Shown here: piece after piece, positions 38,810 through 47,233 of the stretch
Numbering within the stretch: the stretch's first letter is position 1
Layout of the letters: each line of letters starts with the position of its first letter
Assembly (NCBI RefSeq): GCF_020554845.1
Contig: NZ_JAJCIA010000005.1
Coordinates: forward strand, 100,552 to 164,551
Source: Blautia faecis
GTDB taxonomy: Bacteria; Bacillota; Clostridia; Lachnospirales; Lachnospiraceae
Direction: 5' to 3'
Length of the DNA: 64,000 nucleotides
The notes under the pieces: model-generated
Seen by the model: only the letters and a program-made list of their open reading frames with translations
Database searches by the model: none
What the model was told of the DNA's origin: nothing
Translations under genes and position numbers: made by a program

Positions 38810-39085
38810 ATGTTTCGCCTTTGGGGACGAATCTGGAAAGATAACCATATGCTGAAGGATACCGTGATCTGTGATGACCGCCAGGAGACCAGAACGCACA
38901 AGGTTTTTCACTGTCTGGAGCAGATCTGTTATGAGCTGGATCTTGGTAATCCAATCTGGCTGGATACTACGGTGCGGGATTTTAAGAAGCACAGTAAAAC
39001 ACGTTTTTATCAGGATAATTTTATTGAACAGATTGACTTTGATTACCTGGAAATACAGGTAATAGAGGAAGATGGAGAAGAATGA
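38810..39085 (+). CDS. Small conserved-looking hypothetical protein
   Basis: A 91-residue protein with no signal or membrane helix, rich in charged and aromatic residues (MFRLWGRIWKDNHMLKDTVI, FIEQIDFDYLEIQVIEEDGE). It has a good GGGAGGTG site. Its last four bases overlap the start of the transglutaminase-like gene, so the two are probably translated together. I do not recognise a family. It could be a cytosolic partner of the wall protein, which is inference only. Confidence 0.75.
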   Translation: MFRLWGRIWKDNHMLKDTVICDDRQETRTHKVFHCLEQICYELDLGNPIWLDTTVRDFKKHSKTRFYQDNFIEQIDFDYLEIQVIEEDGEE

Positions 39086-39906
39086 TGAAAAAGACAAAAA
39101 TGTTTATGCTGGTTCTCACCAGCGCAGTACTTGCCCTTACTCCGGTAACTGCAAACGCAGCTGAAGCTGCACCTTCTCAGGTAACGGAAACTGTTATTGC
39201 CACCCCTACTCCGACACCCAAAAAGCCACAGAAAAAAGGCTGGGTGAAGACCAAATCCGGAATCAGAAGATACTATCGAAAAGGAAAACGCCTCACCGGT
39301 TTCCAGAAGATTGGCAAGAATTATTTCTATTTCAGTGCCAAGGGAACCCTATTAAAAAATACTACTGTTAATAAAGGTTACAGGGGATTTACTTACTACA
39401 TCGACAATAAAAGTCATGTAATCGGCAGAAAAAAGGGTTCTACCTACTATACTGCCAGCGGAAAGAGAATGACTCAGGTTCAGATTGCCAACCTCCGCTC
39501 CAAGCAGATTGCAGCAGAGATCACCAATTCCAGCATGTCCAAATCCCAGAAGCTTCAGACATGTTTCAACTGGGTGATCAAGGGCTATTATAATATCTGG
39601 CGTGATTTTGACCAGGGCGGCAAGGACTGGCCGGCTACTTTTGCAAATGACCATTTTCTGCATCACAACGGAGACTGCGTTTCTGACGCTGGCGCATTTG
39701 CTTACCTCGCCAAGGCAATCGGATACAAGAATGTTTATGTATGTGCCGACGCTGTGCAAAGCAACAACAATGCCCACGCATGGTGTGAGATCAACGGGTA
39801 TGTTTATGACCCGCTTTTCGCAGAGGCAAAGAGTTACAGCAAGTATTACGGTGCAACCTATGGTTCTTATGGACTTTACCCGGTTTTGAAATATAAGATC
39901 TCATAA
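39082..39906 (+). CDS. Secreted transglutaminase-like protein with wall-binding repeats
   Basis: The 274 residues begin with a signal peptide ending in ANA (about residue 27), a Thr/Pro linker (ATPTPTPKKPQKK) and two or three choline-binding-like repeats (GWVKTKSGIRRYYRKGKRL, GFQKIGKNYFYFSAKGTLL). Residues about 145-270 form the transglutaminase/protease-like core with the triad Cys in GDCVSDAGAFAYLAKAIGYK, His in NAHAWCEINGYVY and Asp in YDPLF. It probably binds the cell wall and cross-links or cleaves a protein or peptide there. A terminator follows. The small gene at 38810 is its co-translated partner. Confidence 0.87.
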   Translation: MMKKTKMFMLVLTSAVLALTPVTANAAEAAPSQVTETVIATPTPTPKKPQKKGWVKTKSGIRRYYRKGKRLTGFQKIGKNYFYFSAKGTLLKNTTVNKGYRGFTYYIDNKSHVIGRKKGSTYYTASGKRMTQVQIANLRSKQIAAEITNSSMSKSQKLQTCFNWVIKGYYNIWRDFDQGGKDWPATFANDHFLHHNGDCVSDAGAFAYLAKAIGYKNVYVCADAVQSNNNAHAWCEINGYVYDPLFAEAKSYSKYYGATYGSYGLYPVLKYKIS

Positions 39907-39920
39907 ATAGTTAATATTCG

Positions 39921-39975
39921 CTGTACTGGCTACAACAACTAAATTCAGACAAAATATATGCGGCGCACAGATTAC
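39921..39975. repeat. Repeat family 3, decayed inner fragment
   Basis: TACTGGCTACAACAACTAAA, CAAAATATATGCGG and GCACAGATTAC can be aligned with the middle of the copy at 35967 (CGGGCTACGACAACC...ATATACCGC...GCAGATTGC). Both ends are lost. Low identity but conserved order. Confidence 0.4.
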
Positions 39976-39977
39976 AA

Positions 39978-40018
39978 AAGCTCCCGGATCCGCTACAGGA
40001 TTCCGAGAGCTTTTTTTG
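39978..40018 (+). terminator. Terminator between the transglutaminase gene and rnhA
   Basis: AGCTCCCGGATCC pairs with GGATTCCGAGAGCT and is followed by TTTTTTT on the plus strand. The hairpin includes the last codons of the convergent rnhA gene and can work in both directions. Confidence 0.75.
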
Positions 40019-40610
40019 CAAGCTGGTCAGCCATATCGTTGTATTTGTCGTTGGAGTGTCCTTTTACTTTTACAAAATGGACTTTTACTTTCTTCATGAC
40101 CCCCCGGTAAAAGCTCTGATACGCAATTGTTCCGGGTTTGGTAGCTTTCCAGGCACCGGTGCACCATTTGGCAATGCCTTCATAATCATGGTAAATGGTG
40201 ATTTCCGGAATATTATGATCCACAGCATACTGCATTGCCGCTTCGGAGCCTTTGATTTCTCCTGCTACATTATGCATCAGTGCCAGCTCTTTGTCTGTCA
40301 TTTTTTCGCAGAATGTGTGCTCTTCTCCATCCTTCAGGATGACCATTCCGTAGGAAAATTCGCCGGTGTCAGAGCGGTAACTGCCATCTACGTAGGCAAT
40401 CACCTGGTCTGACGCAGGTTTTTCTGCCCTGGAAAGTGTATCCGGGATGCCCTCTGCACTCACACCGGCAAATGCCTGTGCCTCTTCCATAGTGGAAAAG
40501 CTCTTAAATTCTGCTCCCGAAAATCCCATGACCTGTTTCTGGCACTCTGCCCAGGTCATAAATACACCTGTTTTTCTGCCTGTTCTTACTGCATAGTATT
40601 TCTTTGCCAT
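39993..40610 (-). CDS. Ribonuclease H I with N-terminal viroplasmin/HBD domain
   Basis: RNase HI cuts RNA in RNA-DNA hybrids. The 205 residues start with a caulimovirus-viroplasmin-type hybrid-binding domain (KYYAVRTGRKTGVFMTWAEC, then GFSGAEFKSFSTMEEAQAF), followed by a linker and the catalytic domain (about 68-205). The D-E-D-D set is visible: AYVDGSYRSDT, HNVAGEIKGSEAA, IYHDYEGI and YNDMADQLAKKA. This architecture equals Bacillus-type and eukaryotic RNase H1. Single gene with the ribosome site GGGAGAC. Confidence 0.94.
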   Translation of the reverse strand: MAKKYYAVRTGRKTGVFMTWAECQKQVMGFSGAEFKSFSTMEEAQAFAGVSAEGIPDTLSRAEKPASDQVIAYVDGSYRSDTGEFSYGMVILKDGEEHTFCEKMTDKELALMHNVAGEIKGSEAAMQYAVDHNIPEITIYHDYEGIAKWCTGAWKATKPGTIAYQSFYRGVMKKVKVHFVKVKGHSNDKYNDMADQLAKKALGIL

Positions 40611-40688
40611 GTAGTCTCCCTTCTGTATCAGACATTCTCAAACACTTTTTCTTTAATTATAACGAAACTGTTTCTTATCTTCAATAAT

Positions 40689-40721
40689 AGATTAGAGCAT
40701 GTCCACAACACACTCTAATCT
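40689..40721. repeat. Family 3-like terminal palindrome
   Basis: GATTAGAGCATGTCCACAAC and the following ACACTCTAATC fold back as a near-perfect palindrome, possibly the two ends of a family 3 element joined after loss of its middle. It would also serve as a weak terminator after the dehydrogenase gene. Confidence 0.35.
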
Positions 40722-40738
40722 ATCCCTGGCCCGAAACT

Positions 40739-41695
40739 TTAATATACCCTGTTTGTCCTGTCGTCACGTTGGAACCGCTGAATGTTTTTCACCACTTCAT
40801 CCACTACGCGGAATCTGGTCTCTTTCGCAGCCCATGCAATATGCGGAGTAATGATCAGTTTATTGCTGTCCTGGATCTTAAGAAGCGGATTCTCCGGATC
40901 CATTGGCTCTTTGCAAAGAACATCAAGGCCTGCACCTGCAATGGAGCCTTCGGTAAGAGCTGTATACAAATCTGGCTCATTTACAATGGCGCCTCGCGCA
41001 ACATTCAGGAAAATAGCGGTTTTCTTCATCTTACGGAATTTTCCCAGTGTCATCAGGTTCTCCGTGTACCCATTCAGCGGCGCATGGACAGAAAGAATAT
41101 CGGAGCGGGAAAGAAGCTCATCCAGGCTTACCTGTTCATATTCTGTATTGTATTTCTTCCCGGAAGCGGAGTAGCAGATAATATGGCAGCCGAATGCCTT
41201 AGCGATCTGCGCCACCTTGTTTCCGATTGCGCCAAGTCCAATGATTCCCCAGGTTTTCCCATCCAGCTCGAAGAAATTCTGACCGAAGTGAGAGAAGCAG
41301 GTGCCTCTTGCATATTCTCCGGATTTTACGTAATTGTCGTAATAATTCAGTTTTTCCAGAACATAGAAAAGAAGAGCAAAGGTATGCTGTGCCACTCCGT
41401 TTGTGGAGTATCCGGCAACATTGTAAGCTGCAATTCCTCTCTTTTTCAGATAGTCTCCATCCAGGTTGTTAAAGCCAGTTGCGGTCAGGCAGACCAGCTT
41501 CAGGTTCTGGGCTTTTCCAATGGTAGACTCGCAGATTGGAACCTTGTTAGCTACGATCACATCTGCGTCTTTTGTCTTTTCTTCCATTTCATCTGCGGTT
41601 GTAGTAGGATAAATAACTACCTCGCCCAGCGCCTCAAATGGGGTAAATACCATATCCTGTCCCAGGCTGTCTGCTTCCAGAATTACAATTTTCAT
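40739..41695 (-). CDS. D-isomer 2-hydroxyacid dehydrogenase
   Basis: Enzymes of this group reduce a 2-oxo-acid with NADH or the reverse. The 318 residues have the N-terminal catalytic part, the Rossmann motif GIIGLGAIGNKVAQIA (about 150), VSLDELLSRSDILSVHAPL, the catalytic arginine in LNVARGAIVNE, GAGLDVLCKEP (catalytic Glu) and the catalytic histidine in ITPHIAWA. This PHIAW ending points to the hydroxypyruvate/glycerate or broad-range subgroup. Substrate cannot be fixed. The ATG at 41695 with GAGGAG is preferred to an in-frame start at 41725 with no ribosome site. Confidence 0.92.
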   Translation of the reverse strand: MKIVILEADSLGQDMVFTPFEALGEVVIYPTTTADEMEEKTKDADVIVANKVPICESTIGKAQNLKLVCLTATGFNNLDGDYLKKRGIAAYNVAGYSTNGVAQHTFALLFYVLEKLNYYDNYVKSGEYARGTCFSHFGQNFFELDGKTWGIIGLGAIGNKVAQIAKAFGCHIICYSASGKKYNTEYEQVSLDELLSRSDILSVHAPLNGYTENLMTLGKFRKMKKTAIFLNVARGAIVNEPDLYTALTEGSIAGAGLDVLCKEPMDPENPLLKIQDSNKLIITPHIAWAAKETRFRVVDEVVKNIQRFQRDDRTNRVY

Positions 41696-41850
41696 AATGT
41701 ACTCCTCTCTTTCTTCTGTGCTCACTTATATAGTCGTACGTTTCCTCATCTGTTTTATAAAATACCGTTTTCTCCAGGAAAATGCAATCCCCAAAATATA
41801 AGAGCGCAAAGCTGATAGTGCCTGCGCCCTTATTTAGCAGTCTGTAATTA

Positions 41851-42489
41851 TCAAGCCATAAATTCCCGGATGATCTCACGCATAATCTTCTCTTCCTCAG
41901 GAGTCAGCATCTTACTGAAATGACTTCCGGAAGCAGCGGTCTGCTTAATGCTGCTGGTAATCTTGTCCACGATTTCTTCCTGTAAAACGGGGTCCGCTTT
42001 TTTCGCAGCAGGAATCTCTTCTGCCCAGCTTCTCATCTGCTCCACATAATCTGTCAGCGTGTCCATCACCAGCTCTTCTTTGTAAGAAAAATCCAGAGCC
42101 TGACGCAAAAGCAATAATGTAACTGGTACAGTGGCGCCCACATACAGATAGGTCAGAGGAAGCCCCTCTTCTATCCTTAACGTCTGGGAAAAATAGATGG
42201 CACAGCCAAGGATCACAGTGGACAAAAGTGCCGGATACCACACCAGCCGATTCATTCTGTGAAGAAGCCTGTCCCGTGTTTTCCAAAGCCTCAGCCATTT
42301 TTCCTTCAGGCTGATCCGCTGGCTGCTGCCTGTTCCTTGGGTGTTTTTCGCGCCTGTGGTTTTGCTTCCGGTACTTTTCAGCATTCTTCTGTAGGTGAGG
42401 TTTGTCGTCAGCATTCCAATTGCTCCAAGAGCCCCCAGGGCTGCCATACTGTAGAGCAATATCTGCAGATCCATAATTTTCTCCAGCAT
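41851..42489 (-). CDS. Membrane protein of unknown function
   Basis: A 212-residue chain with an N-terminal helix (about 7-28, ILLYSMAALGALGAIGML), a basic cytosolic stretch (about 30-80) and two more helices (about 84-104 YPALLSTVILGCAIYF and 113-132 LYVGATVPVTLLLLRQ). The C-terminal part (about 135-212) is predicted helical and charged, with LTDYVEQMRSWAEEIPAAKK and LTPEEEKIMREIIREF. GGGAGG precedes the ATG. No family recognised; it stands alone. Three-helix topology with a large cytosolic tail would fit a scaffold or regulator, which is inference. Confidence 0.75.
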   Translation of the reverse strand: MLEKIMDLQILLYSMAALGALGAIGMLTTNLTYRRMLKSTGSKTTGAKNTQGTGSSQRISLKEKWLRLWKTRDRLLHRMNRLVWYPALLSTVILGCAIYFSQTLRIEEGLPLTYLYVGATVPVTLLLLRQALDFSYKEELVMDTLTDYVEQMRSWAEEIPAAKKADPVLQEEIVDKITSSIKQTAASGSHFSKMLTPEEEKIMREIIREFMA

Positions 42490-42691
42490 AATGTCCTCCC
42501 ATACTCTTAACTTTTAGGACCATTATACCGCTGTCCTGCTCTGTATGAAACATAAATCGTTCGTCAAATTCTCGGAGAATTTCACTTATTCTGTTGTTTT
42601 TCTGCATATTTTTCTATTTTACGATCACTTATATAAAGACTTTCCACAATATATCAATTAGTTTTTGATTTATTGCGAAAATAAATATAAA

Positions 42692-42741
42692 TGCCCCTTA
42701 AACAGATTCTACTTATTTCTACAGAGTCTGTTTAAGGGGCA
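42692..42741. terminator. Long palindrome after murF, likely terminator
   Basis: TGCCCCTTAAACAGA pairs with TCTGTTTAAGGGGCA through 15 bases. It is followed by ATTTATATTT on the minus strand rather than a clean U-run, so it could stop transcription of murF or protect its mRNA end. Confidence 0.5.
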
Positions 42742-42755
42742 ATATATTATCTTCC

Positions 42756-44123
42756 TTACATTTCCTGTAATGCAGCTACCACTTTCTCAAACTGCATAAA
42801 GTGAGACGCCTTTACCAAAATGGTATCACCAGTCTGCACATAATCAGACAGATGGGACAAAAGGCTGTCACGATCCGGTTCTTCTATAACGATAAGCTCC
42901 GGGTTCTTTCTCGCCATCTTCGCAATGTTTGCGGAAAGAGGACCGGTGCAGATGCATACGTCAATTCCACACTGGGCTGCATGCTCGCCTACCTCTGCGT
43001 GAAGCTGAACTTCATTCTCTCCAAGCTCTCCCATGTCGCCTAAGATTGCCACTCTTCTGCCAGCACCATCTTTCAGCACATCCAGTGATGCTTTCATGGA
43101 CATTGGGTTGGCATTATAACAATCGTCTACGATAAGGAAACGGTCTGTCTCGATCATGTGGAATCTGCCGCTGATGGCTTCCAGGGTCTCAATTCCGTGA
43201 CGGATCTGCTCCAGTGTCAGCCCATAAATGCGGCCTACCGCTGTAGCAGCCAGCGCATTGTATACCATATGGATTCCCGGCATCGGAATATCTGCCATAA
43301 AGGATTCTCCGCCTATATGAATACGGCAGGTCATTCCCTTTAAGCCTCTGCTTGTAATCTCGTCTGCATATACATCCTTGTCAGCTTCCATGCCGAAGAA
43401 TACAGGCTTGATTCCTTCGTACTCTTTTACCATGCAAAGCTTATCGTCATCACCGTTTAACACGATATGACCATCTTTTTGCAGATATTTAAAGATCTCA
43501 GTTTTTGCTTTCAGTACACCGTCTCTGTCCCCAAGATTCTCCAGGTGGCAGGTACCGATATTGGTGATCACACAGGTATTCGGTCTTGCAATTTTTGCCA
43601 GACGGGTCATTTCACCGAAATCGCTGATTCCCATTTCCAGAACTGCGATCTCATCCTCGTCACGAAGACGGAAAACGGTGAGAGGAAGACCTAACTCATT
43701 GTTAAAGTTTCCCTGTGTTTTCAGGGTACGGTATTTCTCTTTCAGCACAGAGGCAATTACCTCTTTTGTACTTGTTTTTCCCACACTTCCGGTAATTCCA
43801 ACAACCGGAATCTGAAGCTGCTGCAGGTAAAATTCTGCAATGTCCTTTACAGCCTGAAGGGAAGATTCCACCTTGATATATGGGAAATCAGCATTCTCCA
43901 GGATTCTCTCAGATAAGGTAGCAAGCGCACCTGCCTCCATCACCTGGGGAATAAATTTATGGGCATCTACACGTTCGCCTACGATGGGAACAAATAAGGT
44001 TCCGGCTTCTGCTTTCCGGCTGTCTGTTGTAATAGAGGAAACCTCCTGCTCCAGCTTGTCAGACGGTCCGAAATAAACACCGCCGCAGACCTTGGTCAGG
44101 TTTTCCAGGGTAAGATTTTTCAT
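42756..44123 (-). CDS. murF: UDP-MurNAc-tripeptide--D-Ala-D-Ala ligase
   Basis: MurF adds D-Ala-D-Ala to the peptidoglycan precursor. The 455 residues show the three Mur-ligase domains: N-terminal UDP binding (SSITTDSRKAEAGTLFVPIV), the ATP-binding loop GITGSVGKTSTKEVIASVL (about 108-126), LEMGISDFGEMTRLA and NIGTCHLENLG, and the C-terminal domain with DDCYNANPMSMKASL and ILGDMGELGE. Full length. It follows ddl in the same direction with a 213-base AT-rich gap, so the D-Ala-D-Ala maker and user are paired. Confidence 0.97.
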   Translation of the reverse strand: MKNLTLENLTKVCGGVYFGPSDKLEQEVSSITTDSRKAEAGTLFVPIVGERVDAHKFIPQVMEAGALATLSERILENADFPYIKVESSLQAVKDIAEFYLQQLQIPVVGITGSVGKTSTKEVIASVLKEKYRTLKTQGNFNNELGLPLTVFRLRDEDEIAVLEMGISDFGEMTRLAKIARPNTCVITNIGTCHLENLGDRDGVLKAKTEIFKYLQKDGHIVLNGDDDKLCMVKEYEGIKPVFFGMEADKDVYADEITSRGLKGMTCRIHIGGESFMADIPMPGIHMVYNALAATAVGRIYGLTLEQIRHGIETLEAISGRFHMIETDRFLIVDDCYNANPMSMKASLDVLKDGAGRRVAILGDMGELGENEVQLHAEVGEHAAQCGIDVCICTGPLSANIAKMARKNPELIVIEEPDRDSLLSHLSDYVQTGDTILVKASHFMQFEKVVAALQEM

Positions 44124-44336
44124 TTTATTTAATCCTTTTTATATTTAATATAAACATTCGGTAAATAATACTTTGCAAGACATTTTAATTTAAAATAACT
44201 ATTTCACAATTTATAACATACAAATCAAAGTGTTACTTTCATAAATAATCTAAACGAAATATGCAAATTAAAGTAATTTCATTTCATATATGCAATAGAA
44301 CGTATCACGAACGTTCTTTTGACCTGTCTTTTACTA

Positions 44337-45371
44337 TTATTCGTACTTCTTTAATGAAATCCGGATCAGTTCCTCGCAAAGCGTCGGATAATCCATTCCC
44401 AGTACCTTCGCCTCCTGAGGAATCAGACTGGTAGGAGTCATTCCCGGAAGGGTATTTGCTTCCAGACAGTACATATCTCCGTTCTCTTTCATCATGAAAT
44501 CCAGACGGCTGTAGCCGGTAAGTCCCAGTGCTTTCGCTGCCTTCACTGCATTCTCCTGCATTTTTGCTGTAAGCTCCGGAGAAATCTCAGCCGGGCAGGT
44601 CTCTACAGTAGAGCCAGCCTGGTATTTATTCTTATAATCATAGAAGCCCTGGATTGGTGCAATTTCAATAATCGGATATGCTTTTTCATCTACAACTGCA
44701 ACAGAAAATTCACGGCCTTTGATATATTCCTCCACAACAATGTCTGCGCCATACTGGCATGCATCTGTAAGAGCCTCTTCGTACTCTTTCTGGTCATTTA
44801 CAATATAAACACCTACGCTGGAACCGCCGCAGCTTGTTTTTACAACTACCGGGAACTGCAGGTTATATTTGGCAATGTCTTTCTCCAGATTGTCTCTTGT
44901 CATAGTAAAACCGCCTGGTGTAGGCACATTATTCATCAGAAAGACTTCTTTTGTAATGCGCTTATCCATTGCCATGGCGCTGCTGAGATAACCGGTTCCT
45001 GTATAACGGATTCCCATCAAGTCAAATGCAGCCTGCACCTTGCCATCCTCACCATTTGCGCCGTGAAGTCCAAGGAACACAATGTCACATTTTTCGCAAA
45101 GTTCCAGAACATTTGGTCCGAAAAAGCTTCTGCGTTTTTTCTCCATCTCCTTGATCTGCGGATTGAAGCTGCTCATATACTCTGCTGCCTTTTCCACATC
45201 ATATTCAGCCGGGAAAGGATTCTCCCAGTCTACATTCTCAACTCCACAGAAAATATCTACAAGTATTGCCTCATGGCCTTTCTGGCGCAGCGCACCGCAG
45301 ATTCCGGTACCGGATACAATGGAAATCTCTCTCTCCGTACTGGTTCCTCCAGCCAAAACTACTATCTTCAT
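44337..45371 (-). CDS. ddl: D-alanine--D-alanine ligase
   Basis: Ddl joins two D-alanines with ATP. The 344-residue ATP-grasp enzyme starts MKIVVLAGGTSTEREISIVS, has LHGANGEDGKVQAAFDL, VVKTSCGGSSVGVYIV, VVEEYIKGREFSVAVV, the LTGYSRLDFMMKENGDMYCL metal region and EANTLPGMTPTS, all expected. The active-site serine-tyrosine pair that decides D-Ala versus D-lactate is not clear without alignment. The ATG at 45371 has an AAGGAG site and fits the family start. Longer in-frame extension reaches a repeat and is rejected. Confidence 0.95.
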   Translation of the reverse strand: MKIVVLAGGTSTEREISIVSGTGICGALRQKGHEAILVDIFCGVENVDWENPFPAEYDVEKAAEYMSSFNPQIKEMEKKRRSFFGPNVLELCEKCDIVFLGLHGANGEDGKVQAAFDLMGIRYTGTGYLSSAMAMDKRITKEVFLMNNVPTPGGFTMTRDNLEKDIAKYNLQFPVVVKTSCGGSSVGVYIVNDQKEYEEALTDACQYGADIVVEEYIKGREFSVAVVDEKAYPIIEIAPIQGFYDYKNKYQAGSTVETCPAEISPELTAKMQENAVKAAKALGLTGYSRLDFMMKENGDMYCLEANTLPGMTPTSLIPQEAKVLGMDYPTLCEELIRISLKKYE

Positions 45372-45401
45372 AATCTTATATCTCCTTTTTTGTTCGTAAA
45401 C

Positions 45402-45520
45402 GTAACTGTTCAGTTCCTTCACAGTTACACGCTTTGCCATGCACAGAAATCATGCATTCGCATGATTTCGCGCTGAATTTCCCAAAACACCTCGCGGAAT
45501 ATTCTCTACTGAATAGTTAC
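45402..45520. repeat. Family 2 repeat, copy D
   Basis: GTAACTGTTCAGTTCCTTCA with ACACGC, GCACAGAAATCATGCATTCG, CATGATTTCGCGC and ACCTCGCGGAATA, ending GAATAGTTAC. It covers the gap between the L,D-transpeptidase and ddl, and its right end contains the L,D-transpeptidase stop codon (45517-45519). Confidence 0.8.
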
Positions 45521-46917
45521 TCATACACAACCACCGGCATGCCAACCTCAATATTTGCATAAATCTCGGCAGCCTTGTCATATGGAACATTTACACATCC
45601 ATGGGAGCCTTCCCACAGATAAAGATTTCCTCCAAACTCAGACCGCCAGGAAGCGTCGTGGATTCCCACATTTCCTGCAAAAGGCATCCAATAGGTCACA
45701 TTTGCTTCGTAGTCCTCTCCTGTAAGCACTGCCGGAGATTCCTTGGCATCCAGTGCATAACAGCCTGTAGGAGTGCCACAGCCTTCTATATCCGGATTTC
45801 CGCTTACAATAGGTGTGTCCACGATTGGAGTTCCCTTCTGGTAAAAAACAAGACGCTGGTTTGTCAGATCTATCTCCACGTAGGTGGAACCAATATCATT
45901 GGTTCCGCGACTATAGCCTGAATACAGATAAACAGGCTCACGAACCTGGGTAACACCGCTTTCGATAGCAGCGATCAGCGCTTTTACTTCTTCGTCCTGA
46001 TCGATCACCCAGCCGTAATCGCCGCCTTTAATTTCCACCTGGCGATTATCGTAAGTCAGAAAAGTCCTGGTCTGTCCCATAGTATCATATTTCAGTCCAA
46101 GGTCTGCCACATACTGCCGCACCAGGTTTTCATCCAGGATCACATTGCCATCCTCATCATAACCGAACCAGTTCTTGATCAGGGTACGGTCCACAGTCTC
46201 AGTACGATCAGCAAAGTCATAAGTTATGATCACCTTGACAAGCTGATTCATTTTTTCACAATTGGCTTTCAGCAGCTCATCTGTGCTGTACACCGAAGGC
46301 TTCCGGTAGCAGCTCTCGTCCTCCAGATTTACAGAAGTTTTTCCCCGGAGCATGGCTGCGGAAATCACTTCCTCCGTCTTAGTGCGATCCAGAGCATTTC
46401 CCACTACTTCCGGAATGATTTCAAAAGTATCTCCGGTATCCTGGATCTGGGCATCCACAGGCTGGACTACATTCTCTGGCTGCATGCATTTCAGATTATC
46501 AACAGCCTGCCCCATCAGCTCCACGTTATAGCTGAGGGATTCTGAAATATCATAATTCTTATCCTGGTTAAAAGCAAGAAACCAGGTAAATCGATCCTGA
46601 TCTTTGATCAACTGCTTCACAATGCCGGTAGACACATAGGAAAGCCCCACATCCTGGGCGGAAATGGCTTCCTGACCGTTTTTCATGGTCTCCACAGCAA
46701 GAACATAAGCGCTTACACGCTGGTTCAGAAGGTCCTCGGTGTCTTCCGAAGTCATGTAGGAACAATTAAATCCATTCACCATAGAGCCTGGAAGAAAATG
46801 ACTGGAAAAGTAGTGCACGCCATATCCATAAGCTCCTGCTGTAAGAAGCAGCAGCAAAACCACAAGTAAAATAATAATCGTTCTTCCTGCGCCTGCTTTT
46901 TCCTTATTTTTTGCCAT
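45517..46917 (-). CDS. L,D-transpeptidase with peptidoglycan-binding repeats
   Basis: These enzymes make 3-3 cross-links in peptidoglycan or anchor proteins to it. The 466 residues begin with a basic start and one membrane helix (about 12-34, TIIILLVVLLLLLTAGAYGY). The long extracellular part (about 60-330) contains repeated alpha/beta units of the PG_binding_4 type. The C-terminal YkuD domain (about 345-466) has IDLTNQRLVFYQKG, the conserved histidine in GNVGIHDASW and the catalytic cysteine in GSHGCVNVPYDKA. Ribosome site GGGAGGA. It is close to ddl and murF, with which it shares the wall-building theme. Confidence 0.93.
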   Translation of the reverse strand: MAKNKEKAGAGRTIIILLVVLLLLLTAGAYGYGVHYFSSHFLPGSMVNGFNCSYMTSEDTEDLLNQRVSAYVLAVETMKNGQEAISAQDVGLSYVSTGIVKQLIKDQDRFTWFLAFNQDKNYDISESLSYNVELMGQAVDNLKCMQPENVVQPVDAQIQDTGDTFEIIPEVVGNALDRTKTEEVISAAMLRGKTSVNLEDESCYRKPSVYSTDELLKANCEKMNQLVKVIITYDFADRTETVDRTLIKNWFGYDEDGNVILDENLVRQYVADLGLKYDTMGQTRTFLTYDNRQVEIKGGDYGWVIDQDEEVKALIAAIESGVTQVREPVYLYSGYSRGTNDIGSTYVEIDLTNQRLVFYQKGTPIVDTPIVSGNPDIEGCGTPTGCYALDAKESPAVLTGEDYEANVTYWMPFAGNVGIHDASWRSEFGGNLYLWEGSHGCVNVPYDKAAEIYANIEVGMPVVVYE

Positions 46918-47107
46918 AAATTCCTCCCTGCTTATGATGAATTCTTATTGCCTTTACACGACCACATCTTCTGTTTAACCTTATGCAGGAAATAAACTCC
47001 ATAGTCGGCATTTATTTATGCCTTCCAAATGCAGACGGGTAAAGACAATAAAAAGCAGATGATTACTGTTCACAGATAACAGTAGATTACTCTGCCTCTT
47101 TTTATAT

Positions 47108-47138
47108 GCCAGATCAGGTACTTTTCCTGATCTGGCAT
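47108..47138. terminator. Strong hairpin upstream of the aminotransferase 3' end
   Basis: ATGCCAGATCAGG and CCTGATCTGGCAT form a 13-base stem with loop TACTTTT. No U-run follows on either strand, so a terminator role is unsure. The 316-base gap 46918-47233 also holds a weaker palindrome at 47063-47090 and short end fragments resembling repeat families 2 and 3, but no gene. Confidence 0.35.
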
Positions 47139-47233
47139 GGTTACATTCTATGCGCAAATTTCCGATTTCAGAGCCTGTTTGAAAATTGTGGCTCACCTTT
47201 TACGGAAAGGTTGCCGTTCACAGCAACACGCTT

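Noticed and set aside
40769..41815. 348-codon plus-strand frame opposite the dehydrogenase
   Set aside because: Shadow of the dehydrogenase; Cys/Ile/Phe rich and without domain motifs.
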